From contig JBLHPE010000018.1 in NCBI GenBank assembly GCA_047624005.1, forward strand, positions 1 through 39,037: a stretch of 39,037 bases of DNA, read 5' to 3'. Position numbers and translations under genes: made by a program. The DNA is from Ascidiaceihabitans sp047624005 (GTDB lineage Bacteria; Pseudomonadota; Alphaproteobacteria; Rhodobacterales; Rhodobacteraceae). Shown here piece by piece: positions 31,393 through 39,037 of this stretch (position 1 is its first letter; every line of letters begins with the position of its first letter). The notes under the pieces are model-generated. The model did not search any database, was not told the origin of the DNA, and saw only the letters and a list, made by a program, of their open reading frames with translations.

Positions 31393-32559
31393 ATGACTGA
31401 CCAAAGCAACCGTAAACTGTCGATCCAAACCCGTGTCGCCCAGGCCCTTCATTTTGTTGAGGCCGAGACAGGCGCAGTTGTTCCGTCAATTCAACCTGCC
31501 GCCACCTACGCCCGTGATGAGAATTATGAAGTGCGCAAACCATATTGGTATCGTCGTGATGGCAGCCAAACAACCGCCCACGCCGAGGCGATAATTGCCG
31601 AGATGGAGGGCGCTTCGGAATCGTTGTTGTTCGCATCTGGCATGTCTGCTTGCACTGCCGTGATAGAACATTTGCCGACTGGATCCCACATTGTCGCCCC
31701 GAAGGTCATGTACCATGGCGTTTTGATGCAAATTCAGAATTATGCTGCCAACGGCCGGATCACCGTCAGCTATTATACTGCTGGCAATTTGGAAGAGCTA
31801 GAAAGTGCAGTTGGCGCCCAGAAGACTACCCTTGTTTGGGTCGAAACCCCGAACAATCCCAACTGGGAAGTGACCGATATTCAAGCCGCTGCAGACATCG
31901 CCCACGCCGCCGGTGCCAAGCTGATTGCAGATTGTACTGGTACACCGCCATCTATGACGAAGGCATTGGATTTTGGCGCTGACATTTCGTTTCATTCGGC
32001 GACCAAATACCTCAACGGGCACTCCGATATTACTGCCGGTGTTTTGTCGGTCCGTGAGGCAGGCAAGTACTGGGACGAAATCTGCATGGTCCGCAAACTG
32101 CACGGCACCGCTTTGCATTCGTTCGATGCATGGTTGTTGATCCGCGGTATGCGCACGTTGTTCCTAAGGGTCGAGCGGTCTTGCAAAAATGCGATGGCCA
32201 TCGCGACGCATTTTGAAGGACATCCGCAACTTGAAGCCGTGCTTTATCCGGGTCTGCCTTCTGATCCCGGTCACGCTGTCGCCAAGCGTCAGACAGGTGG
32301 TCAGTTTGGTGGCATGATGTCGATCATCGTGAAGGGAGCTGAGCAGACCGCAATCGACACCACCCGCTTTTGCGAGCTTTTTTACCCTGCGACCTCCCTT
32401 GGGGGGGTTGAGAGTTTAATTGAGCACCGCAAGACAGTCTCAGGCGATGGATTTCCTGTTCATCCGCGTTTACTGCGGCTGTCGGTTGGGATCGAAGATG
32501 CTGATGATCTGATCTACGATCTGGAACAGGCTCTAACCCGCGCAAATCAGAAATCCTAA
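31393..32559 (+). CDS. Trans-sulfuration-family PLP-dependent enzyme
   Basis: Cys/Met-metabolism PLP enzyme (cystathionine gamma-synthase / beta-lyase / gamma-lyase family). The 388 residues are of normal length. The PLP lysine is Lys205 in FHSATKYLNGHSD; TYARDENYEVRKPYWYRRDGSQTT and LLFASGMSA contribute the phosphate and neighbouring-subunit contacts; SLGGVESLIEHR is the usual C-terminal substrate motif. Where the family usually has Asp-Asn-Thr at the pyridine-nitrogen Asp, this protein has Asp180-Cys-Thr-Gly-Thr-Pro. The exact reaction cannot be decided from sequence. The gene is divergent from the histidine kinase and its 3' end overlaps the next gene by 4 nt. Confidence 0.9.
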   Translation: MTDQSNRKLSIQTRVAQALHFVEAETGAVVPSIQPAATYARDENYEVRKPYWYRRDGSQTTAHAEAIIAEMEGASESLLFASGMSACTAVIEHLPTGSHIVAPKVMYHGVLMQIQNYAANGRITVSYYTAGNLEELESAVGAQKTTLVWVETPNNPNWEVTDIQAAADIAHAAGAKLIADCTGTPPSMTKALDFGADISFHSATKYLNGHSDITAGVLSVREAGKYWDEICMVRKLHGTALHSFDAWLLIRGMRTLFLRVERSCKNAMAIATHFEGHPQLEAVLYPGLPSDPGHAVAKRQTGGQFGGMMSIIVKGAEQTAIDTTRFCELFYPATSLGGVESLIEHRKTVSGDGFPVHPRLLRLSVGIEDADDLIYDLEQALTRANQKS

Positions 32560-34604
32560 CGTTGCCCTTCACGCATCCATGCGCCAACGATGAAAAGGCC
32601 CGCGAGCAATAGCACCAACCATCCGGGCATCAGTGGCGTTAATCTGACGTCGCGCACCTCGAATGCGTTGCGCGGAGTTAGTCCAATCCAACCGCGTCCT
32701 GTAGCTGGACGTCCCTCGCGTACATTGCGGATAGACGGCAATCCATCTTCAAGACGGTGGATGCCGCCACCTGTGGCGCTGACAAGTGGTTCAAGAATGT
32801 CACCAGTCGCGATGGTGTCGATAAATTCGCGCGGTGCAGCGGGGCCAAGACCAATTACGGTTTCTTGGTCGCCATTGGTCAAACGATAAAGGCCAATTTC
32901 TGGCCCATCAAACGTGCCTTCAAATTGTCCTGCGCCAGTGCCTTCCAAAAGCATCGTCGTAGTGGCGCCGTCGGGGGAGGTTATCGTGACTTCGGGGATC
33001 GTTTCACCCAAAGTGCGACGCAAAATACGCATGGTTTGACCCGTGGCTGTCGCAGTCAACGACTCTTCCTCCAGCTCAGGCTCTTTCATCATCCAATGGC
33101 CCAAACGGCGCAGCAACTCTAATTGCGGCCCACCGCCCTCATAACCACGATTCCAAAGCCAAGCGTGATCCGACGCCAAAAGCGCAACACGTCCCTCGCC
33201 AACACGGTCCAAAATCAACAACGGACGTCCATCCAACCCCTCCATCACAGTATTTCCGGATGTCGCTGTCACATCTATCTGGCGCAGCCAACGCCCCCAA
33301 TCGCCGTCAGATGGCAAATTGGCAGTGACCGGGTGACGCTTGCCCAAATCCGTCACGACAGGACGGTAAGCTTCCTCAAGCACCCGCGCCGCGCGTGTTG
33401 GATCGCCCGGAATCACACTGCCTAATGGCGAGCGGTAAATGCTGTCAGCACTGGCAAAGTCAGGCCCAGCCGCGACCAGAACTGCGCCACCTTGTTGGAC
33501 ATAGTTCACGATATTATCGAGGTAGAGGGTCGGCAAAATCCCACGCCGCTTATAGCGATCAAAGATGATCAAATCGAAGTCGTTTATTTTTTCTAAGAAC
33601 AGTTCGCGTGTCGGGAATGCAATCAGGCTAAGTTCACCAACAGGCACCCCGTCTTGTTTCCCAGGGGGACGCAGAATGGTGAAGTGGACAAGATCAACAG
33701 AGCTGTCTGATTTCAGCAAATTGCGCCATGTGCGCCCACCAGCATGTGGTTCGCCCGATACCAACAAAACCCGCAAACGGTCCCGCACACCATTCATCTG
33801 GATCAGCGCAGTGTTGTTGCGATCAGTCAGCTCGGTTTCAATGGCGGGGGACGTAAATTGGATCACGTTGCGCCCGCTATGTGGCAGGGTCACAGGAAGT
33901 TCTAAGTCTTGGCCTAGCGGCACGTTAAAACGCTGCGCAGGTTCCCCATCGATGGAGATATCAAGCGGGACATTTCGTACGGATTGGGGGGCAGCACCCA
34001 TATCATCGATGCGCAGGGTCAGGACGACAGGTTCCCCGATAATCGCGAAGGCTGGCGCATTGCGTATTGTCAGGCGGCGGTCCCAATCGGTCGTTTTGCC
34101 AGATTGCAACAAATGCATCGGTGCGGGCAGATTGATGGGAAGATCACCATCATGAATTTGACCGTCCGAAATGGCGACAATACCAGCGATCCTGCCACGG
34201 GGTTCTTGGGCCAAAGCATCTGTAAGGGTGCTTAGCAATTGGGTGCCAGCGTCGCCTTCGCCGTCGTTCACATCAATTCGCCGAAGTTCAGTGTTCGCAC
34301 GTGCGCTGATTTGGGCGGAAAGCAGATCAGCGGCTACGCTGGATTTGGTTGGTCGGTTTGCTAAATTCTGCGACGCGGTTTTATCTTGGATCATTAATAC
34401 GATATCAGACAGTGGGCTGCGATCTTCTTGTTGATATGAAGGACCAGACAAGGCCAGCAGCACGATCAACCCTGCACACCCGCGCAAAGCCCAGCCACGC
34501 AAACCACGCCATAGCGCCAATACAATACCCGCAAACACGACCGCACCTAAAACAGCTAAGACCATGTAAGGCAGCAACGGGTCAAAAATTATGGAACCTG
34601 TCAT
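32556..34604 (-). CDS. Large membrane protein with amidotransferase-like region, Bat-type operon
   Basis: A 682-residue protein I cannot name. Two hydrophobic helices are near the N-terminus (about 10-30 and 35-52) and one at the extreme C-terminus (LTPLMPGWLVLLLAGLFIVGAWM), so most of it should lie outside the cytoplasm between anchors. The middle (about 270-500) resembles the class I glutamine-amidotransferase-like fold of Bat-operon proteins: LRVLLVSGEPHAGGRTWRNLL and YVQQGGAVLVAAGPDFAS, then GEGRVALLASDHAWLWNRGYEGGGPQLELLRRLGHW. No catalytic Cys-His-Glu triad is evident, so it is probably not an enzyme. It starts as ATGA overlapping the DUF4159 gene. Confidence 0.8.
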   Translation of the reverse strand: MTGSIIFDPLLPYMVLAVLGAVVFAGIVLALWRGLRGWALRGCAGLIVLLALSGPSYQQEDRSPLSDIVLMIQDKTASQNLANRPTKSSVAADLLSAQISARANTELRRIDVNDGEGDAGTQLLSTLTDALAQEPRGRIAGIVAISDGQIHDGDLPINLPAPMHLLQSGKTTDWDRRLTIRNAPAFAIIGEPVVLTLRIDDMGAAPQSVRNVPLDISIDGEPAQRFNVPLGQDLELPVTLPHSGRNVIQFTSPAIETELTDRNNTALIQMNGVRDRLRVLLVSGEPHAGGRTWRNLLKSDSSVDLVHFTILRPPGKQDGVPVGELSLIAFPTRELFLEKINDFDLIIFDRYKRRGILPTLYLDNIVNYVQQGGAVLVAAGPDFASADSIYRSPLGSVIPGDPTRAARVLEEAYRPVVTDLGKRHPVTANLPSDGDWGRWLRQIDVTATSGNTVMEGLDGRPLLILDRVGEGRVALLASDHAWLWNRGYEGGGPQLELLRRLGHWMMKEPELEEESLTATATGQTMRILRRTLGETIPEVTITSPDGATTTMLLEGTGAGQFEGTFDGPEIGLYRLTNGDQETVIGLGPAAPREFIDTIATGDILEPLVSATGGGIHRLEDGLPSIRNVREGRPATGRGWIGLTPRNAFEVRDVRLTPLMPGWLVLLLAGLFIVGAWMREGQR

Positions 34605-37363
34605 TGGCCTAACCGATCCAGCAACGCAGGCACATGCACCTGATCGCTTTTGTAATTTCCAGTCAAAACATGCATCACAAGATTAACGCCAAAACGGTTC
34701 GCCAATTCGCGCTGCCGTTCACCACCAAACCCACGCCCAACAGGCAACATTGGTCCACCGGATGGCGTAATAGCCCATGCACCCGCCCAATCGTTGCCGC
34801 CTATGACAACTGGCGTAACACCGTCATTGAGATTGCGAAACGGCATGCCTTCAGCCTGCTCTGCATCGACAGGAGATGCTTCGACCCAAACTTCGCGGCT
34901 TGTATGACGACCGGGGAAGTCCTGCAGCAGATAGAATGCGCGCGTCAGGACGTGATCAGCTGGAATAGGCTCTAACGCGGGGATATCCATCAAGCCTGCG
35001 ATTTCCTGCAACTTGCGTCCATTCGGACTGGAACCGCCAAAGCCAGCAATGTTTGAGTCGCGCGTATCAAAAAGGATCATGCCACCAGAGCGAAGATAAG
35101 CATTCAGCTTCGCATATGCTTCGACAGACGGGCGTGGTTGATCAGGCGTGATCGGCCAATAAAGGATGGGGAAAAACGCCAGCTCATCGGTTTCTAAGTT
35201 AACGCTCACCGGTTCCTTAGGTTCGATTGAAGTTCGGAAAAACAACGTGTCAGTAAGTCCGCGTAAACCCGCAAAGGCAACTTCATCGACTTCCTTGTTG
35301 CCCGTCACGATGTGGGCAAGTGACAGCTCTGACGCAATATCGATCTCAGAGTTTTGGGCATTCGCAGGTGGCGTTGAAAAAGCGATCAAGCCAAGCGCTA
35401 GGACACCAACCGCGCCCCGCGTCGCTTTGCCTAACAGTCGGCCTGACAACGCCAAAGATGCAATAACGTCCACCAGCAAAAGCATCAGGGCCAACGCCAA
35501 CAAAGGGCCACCCAATGGTTGCGGCGGTTCGATTGTATAACCACTGACAGATACGTTTGCAGGCCAATCGGGAGCGTTCAAAACATCTTCGGGCGAAATA
35601 ACATTACGGGCCAAAACACGGTCTCCAGATGTGTAAATACCGGGCAATAGATTGGGCCCCGTTTCCGCTTGGATCAAGTCAGGGCCGTCGACCCCTTGCA
35701 ACGTGCCTGCATCACGCAAAGTCCCAAAGCCGTCCATGACTTGGCGCGGGGTCCAAAAAGTGCCTTCCAAATCTTCAGCGTCCGGCGTCGTTGCGGAAGA
35801 CGAGACCGCCAACCGTTCCAGCATTTCGACAAACAAGCCCGAAAACGGCAAGGTCGACCATTCCGCATTTGCAGTGACGTGGAACAGAACCACTTGTCCT
35901 TGTCCGATAGGCTTACGTGTCACAAGCGGCGTGCCATCATTCAATGCTGCAATTACCCGATCCGCCAATGTCGGATCAGGTTGCGCCATGACTTGAGAAT
36001 TGACCAAGACATCCGCCGGAACTTTCAACCCAAAGAACGGCGAGGTTTCGATAAACGGTGCAACCGATTTCGGCTCCCCCCAACTCATCGTTCCGCCAAC
36101 GCTGCGCCCGCCACTTCTTAGTCGCACGGGCATTAATGGATCTTCTTCACTTCGGCTGACATCGCTGGCGGCAATGCGGGGACCGGCAAACCGAAGTAGC
36201 ATCCCACCATTGCTGACCCATTCAATGAGTGACGCTGTTTCACCTGTCGATAATATCGCGACATCTGCCAAAACAATGACGTCAGGGTTTGCCGGCAGCA
36301 CGTCTATCAATGCGCCAGTTAGCAGATCAGCGGTCGGTTCTAACGCTTGATTTAGGTAATGAAGCGGTGAAAGCAATTCCAATCCTTCGCGACCTGCGCG
36401 GCCAGAAATCAGAGCTACTTCGCGTCGCTGAAACGCATCATCAACCAAGGTCTTGGAACCCGCAGCCCTAAGCCCTTGGATTTCAAAAGCCGTCACACGT
36501 GCACGTAATTCCGAGGGTAAAACCAGCGCTGTTGTCGCCACCTTTTCGCCAGCGTCAAATTTTGCAGTGGCCGTCGCCAAGATTGCGTTGTTGCCGGACG
36601 GGTCACGTCCTTGGGCTAGGATTGTGACCTCTTGAGTATCCCGCGAATTGGCCCGCACCGCTGACAGGTTAATGGCCCCATCAACATAAGTCGCAGGCGT
36701 CAAACCAGCGATCTGGCGGGTGCCTTGCGACACCCGAAAATCAGAAATGGAGTCCAAGGTGGCAAGGATGCTGTCATGCCCCTCAAACTCCAAGCCATCG
36801 CTAAACCAAACGGCGGATGACGCGTTGGCGTTTGTTATCAATGTGACCGACGTTTTGATATTCTCAGCCGTTGGCTGCCACGGGTTTGGGCGCAGGCCGG
36901 TGAGTGAAGCCGCGACCGTTGCAGCAGGTAAGAATACGAGCGGCTTGGGATTTGTCAGCTGAAGAATAGCAACCGGTTGACCAGCACTGGTAGCACGATC
37001 CAACTCAGCCTCGATCCCCTGCAACTGACGGGTATAACCGATTGCGCCCGCCCACGACCCATCAAGCACAATCAGCTTTGGTCCGGTGGTGTTGGTGCCA
37101 GAGCTTTCAGGGTTAAGCACAGGTTGTGCCAGTCCAATGATGATGGCAGCAACGGCCAACATCCGCAGCAGTATCAGCCACCAAGGCGTGCGATCTGAAA
37201 CGGTTTCGTCATCTCGAAGGCCCAACAACAAAGCGACCCCAGGAAAGCGACGGCGAACGGGGGCCGGAGGTACAGCGCGTAGAATAAGCCACAAAATTGG
37301 TAAGGCTGCCAAGGCGACTAGCAACCAAGGTGCACCGAAACCAATGCCGCCCAAAACAGTCAT
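34601..37363 (-). CDS. BatA-type N-terminus plus DUF4159 membrane protein
   Basis: A 920-residue membrane protein. The ATG at 37363 forms an ATGA overlap with the DUF58 stop, matching the overlaps elsewhere in this operon. The N-terminus (GGIGFGAPWLLVALAALPILWLILRAVPP, then a second helix LLRMLAVAAIIIGLAQPVL) is the BatA/aerotolerance-regulator start. A membrane pair around 635-690 precedes the C-terminal DUF4159 domain (about 705-920), which begins near LSLAHIVTGNKEVDEVAFAGLRGL and contains LNAYLRSGGMILFDTRD and RAFYLLQDFPGRH. The central part again looks amidotransferase-like (VSNGGMLLRFAGPRIA). It is thought to act with MoxR and DUF58 in an envelope or chaperone function; details are unknown. 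Confidence 0.85.
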   Translation of the reverse strand: MTVLGGIGFGAPWLLVALAALPILWLILRAVPPAPVRRRFPGVALLLGLRDDETVSDRTPWWLILLRMLAVAAIIIGLAQPVLNPESSGTNTTGPKLIVLDGSWAGAIGYTRQLQGIEAELDRATSAGQPVAILQLTNPKPLVFLPAATVAASLTGLRPNPWQPTAENIKTSVTLITNANASSAVWFSDGLEFEGHDSILATLDSISDFRVSQGTRQIAGLTPATYVDGAINLSAVRANSRDTQEVTILAQGRDPSGNNAILATATAKFDAGEKVATTALVLPSELRARVTAFEIQGLRAAGSKTLVDDAFQRREVALISGRAGREGLELLSPLHYLNQALEPTADLLTGALIDVLPANPDVIVLADVAILSTGETASLIEWVSNGGMLLRFAGPRIAASDVSRSEEDPLMPVRLRSGGRSVGGTMSWGEPKSVAPFIETSPFFGLKVPADVLVNSQVMAQPDPTLADRVIAALNDGTPLVTRKPIGQGQVVLFHVTANAEWSTLPFSGLFVEMLERLAVSSSATTPDAEDLEGTFWTPRQVMDGFGTLRDAGTLQGVDGPDLIQAETGPNLLPGIYTSGDRVLARNVISPEDVLNAPDWPANVSVSGYTIEPPQPLGGPLLALALMLLLVDVIASLALSGRLLGKATRGAVGVLALGLIAFSTPPANAQNSEIDIASELSLAHIVTGNKEVDEVAFAGLRGLTDTLFFRTSIEPKEPVSVNLETDELAFFPILYWPITPDQPRPSVEAYAKLNAYLRSGGMILFDTRDSNIAGFGGSSPNGRKLQEIAGLMDIPALEPIPADHVLTRAFYLLQDFPGRHTSREVWVEASPVDAEQAEGMPFRNLNDGVTPVVIGGNDWAGAWAITPSGGPMLPVGRGFGGERQRELANRFGVNLVMHVLTGNYKSDQVHVPALLDRLGQ

Positions 37364-38238
37364 ACCCGCGCCCCGCCATTCATCGCCTGATAAAGCCAAA
37401 GTAGGCCCGTTTGCGCTGATTTCTCCGTGTGGTGCAGACCGTACTGCCAGCCTGTGCGTTCACAAAGACGCTGAAGATCGGCTTTGCGTTCGGCCAGTCG
37501 GTTAAGATAGCGATCCCGTAAGTCGTTGGCTTTTAGCGTCTCGTGCCAGACAGTTCCGCCAATGCTTTCGAAGATCGTGCGGCCATGGAATGGGAACGCC
37601 TCTTCACTTGGATCAAGGATTTGCAACAAAACGCCACGCACCCCGCGGTCTGCGGCTTTGGTCAGTGCAAGTTCAACAGGGGCCATATCGCCAAGGAAAT
37701 CAGACGCAAACATTGCGGCGGCATTCGGGATCATCGCGCTGTGTTCTGGGGGGCTGTATTCGGCATCTTGGTCTTCACTTAGCATCTCGGCCAACCGCAG
37801 AACTTGCGCGTTCCCACGCCGCGGCGGAAGGCGGGTTCCTGTCATACCAACGCGTTCACCGGCACGGTTCAGCAGAATCGCGAGGGAAAGTGTCAGAATC
37901 CGCGCACGGTCCATTTTTGTCGGCAGCTTATCATCGCTGGTGAACCGCATCGACGCGCCTTGATCGCACCACAACATCACGGATTGCGCGATCTGCCATT
38001 CTCGTTCACGGACAAATTGATGATCGCCCATCGCGCTGCGACGGTGATCAATCATACGGGCGCTGTCCCCGATTTGCGCGGGCCGATATTGCCAAAAGTC
38101 ATCGCCCATACCAGCACGGCGGCGTCCGTGATCACCCAACAACACAGCGCCAGCCAACTGCTCTGCCCGCGCCAAAAGGGGTGGAAGGCGGGCGGCTTGG
38201 TCCTCGGACCGTGCGCGAAGGGTGGCAGCGGTGTTCAC
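37360..38238 (-). CDS. DUF58 protein of the MoxR operon
   Basis: DUF58 proteins are von Willebrand A-like partners of MoxR ATPases. The 292 residues include the family core DDFWQYRPAQIGDSARMIDHRRSAMGDHQFVREREWQIAQSVMLWCDQGASM, with the arginine-rich and RE-WE type motifs that define DUF58. The metal-site-like motif reads Asp-Gln-Gly-Ala-Ser, not Asp-x-Ser-x-Ser, so metal binding may be weakened. The start is GTG and overlaps the moxR stop as GTGA; the stop overlaps the DUF4159 gene as ATGA. No membrane helix is seen. Confidence 0.9.
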   Translation of the reverse strand: MNTAATLRARSEDQAARLPPLLARAEQLAGAVLLGDHGRRRAGMGDDFWQYRPAQIGDSARMIDHRRSAMGDHQFVREREWQIAQSVMLWCDQGASMRFTSDDKLPTKMDRARILTLSLAILLNRAGERVGMTGTRLPPRRGNAQVLRLAEMLSEDQDAEYSPPEHSAMIPNAAAMFASDFLGDMAPVELALTKAADRGVRGVLLQILDPSEEAFPFHGRTIFESIGGTVWHETLKANDLRDRYLNRLAERKADLQRLCERTGWQYGLHHTEKSAQTGLLWLYQAMNGGARV

Positions 38239-39037
38239 GCGGCGGCCTGTCCTGTTGTTAGTCCGGTTGCCGTTGCTTCGATCAGGTCGATTAGGTTGTC
38301 GCCACGGGCGCGGGCCGTGAAGTTAAGTGCCATGCGGTGGCTTAGGACGGGGCGGGCCATATCTAAAACATCCTCGACTGAGGGGGCTAAACGACCTTGC
38401 AAAAGGGTCCGAGCGCGAACGGCCAGCATAAGTGCTTGGGCTGCACGCGGGCCGGGACCCCATGCGACGGTTTCGCGGACCAGTTGGGATGCGGATGCAT
38501 CATCCGGGCGGAAGGCGCGGACAAGATCGAGGATCATTTCGACGACGCTGTCACCAACTGGCATACGACGTAAAAGGGCCTGCGCGGCGAGGAGTTCGCC
38601 TTCTGCAAATACAGCAACTGATTCAGCCTCAGTTTCGCCCGTTGTAGCCATCAAAATCTCACGCTCTGTTGCGCGATCTGGATAAGGTACATCGATCTGG
38701 ACAAGGAAGCGGTCAAGCTGGGCTTCGGGCAGTGGATATGTGCCCTCTTGTTCAATCGGGTTTTGGGTGGCCAGAACGTGGAACGGATTGCCCAACGCAC
38801 GATTTTCGCCAGCGACGGTCACTGTCTTTTCCTGCATCGCCTGCAACAGCGCGGATTGGGTACGCGGGCTGGCGCGGTTGATCTCGTCTGCCATCAGAAG
38901 TTGGCAAAAGATCGGACCGGGCACAAAGCGGAAGGCACGAGAGCCATCGTCGTTGGTATCCAGCACTTCTGATCCCAAAATATCAGCAGGCATCAGATCG
39001 GGCGTAAACTGTACACGGCTGCCGTCCAGACCCATCA
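38235..39037 (-). CDS. MoxR-family AAA+ ATPase (5' end beyond the window)
   Basis: MoxR ATPases are AAA+ chaperone-like proteins that work with von Willebrand A-domain partners. About 267 C-terminal residues are present. The sequence opens inside the family core (RVQFTPDLMPADILGSEV), so Walker A and the true start lie upstream of the window. Walker B LLMADEINRASPRTQSALLQAMQE, sensor 1 in HVLATQNPIEQEGTYPLPEAQLDRF and the C-terminal lid with GPGPRAAQALMLAVRARTLLQGR are all intact. It leads the operon moxR - DUF58 - DUF4159 - membrane protein, all joined by 4-nt overlaps. Confidence 0.94.
   Translation of the reverse strand, partial: MGLDGSRVQFTPDLMPADILGSEVLDTNDDGSRAFRFVPGPIFCQLLMADEINRASPRTQSALLQAMQEKTVTVAGENRALGNPFHVLATQNPIEQEGTYPLPEAQLDRFLVQIDVPYPDRATEREILMATTGETEAESVAVFAEGELLAAQALLRRMPVGDSVVEMILDLVRAFRPDDASASQLVRETVAWGPGPRAAQALMLAVRARTLLQGRLAPSVEDVLDMARPVLSHRMALNFTARARGDNLIDLIEATATGLTTGQAAA

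Noticed and set aside
1..39037. tRNA or rRNA genes, IS elements, prophage or CRISPR arrays
   Set aside because: No transposase, integrase, direct-repeat array or cloverleaf sequence was found in any gap.

Overview
The window is chromosomal DNA from an alphaproteobacterium, most likely a member of the Rhodobacteraceae (roseobacter group). The reasons are the block enoyl-CoA hydratase - rpsT - dnaA - dnaN - recF - gyrB, the gene order motB-flgE-flgK-flgL-flgI, the protein sequences themselves, and regulatory motifs typical of the class (GANTC, a CtrA-type box, an FNR-type box). Base composition is moderate and even. No tRNA, rRNA, IS element, phage gene or CRISPR array was seen, so this is core chromosome rather than an island. 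Everything was read by eye; no database search was run.

Layout. 1-8402 (+): the end of an enoyl-CoA hydratase gene, rpsT with promoter and terminator, a 514-bp structured non-coding stretch, then dnaA, dnaN, recF, a LysE-type exporter coupled to recF, and gyrB with its own promoter. A 13-bp inverted repeat separates gyrB from the convergent motility genes. 8467-14310 (-): motB, flgE, flgK, flgL, flgI (stator, hook, hook-filament junction, P-ring). 14450-19512: an MFS transporter, the tRNA hydroxylase trhO, the NAD-salvage pair pncA and pncB, and an EamA exporter. 19594-21113: arfB, preceded by an unusual structured leader with a tiny ORF and a terminator, then about 500 bp of regulatory DNA leading to a universal stress protein gene with an FNR-type box. 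21198-25638 (-): a VUT/YhhQ-family transporter, then a tightly packed set (thioesterase, UMF1-type MFS, murein endopeptidase MepA, phytase-like esterase). 25767-28992 (+): yggT, recQ, yaaA. 28993-31182 (-): a soluble hybrid histidine kinase. 31393-32559 (+): a trans-sulfuration-family PLP enzyme. 32556-39037 (-): a MoxR-DUF58-DUF4159-membrane protein operon whose members overlap by 4 nt; moxR runs off the window.

The most interesting stretch is 20047-20222 on the minus strand, just upstream of arfB. It has a 13-nt perfect extended Shine-Dalgarno, an 18-codon GTG-start ORF, a 12-bp long-range helix able to hide that Shine-Dalgarno, internal hairpins and an intrinsic terminator ending about 30 nt before the arfB start. 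This looks like an undescribed leader or attenuator, or a dual-function small RNA. Other points of note are repeated hairpins and clustered GANTC sites upstream of dnaA, mutually exclusive hairpins at the dnaN ribosome-binding site, and an array of TGTACA sites with a CtrA-type box upstream of the stress gene.
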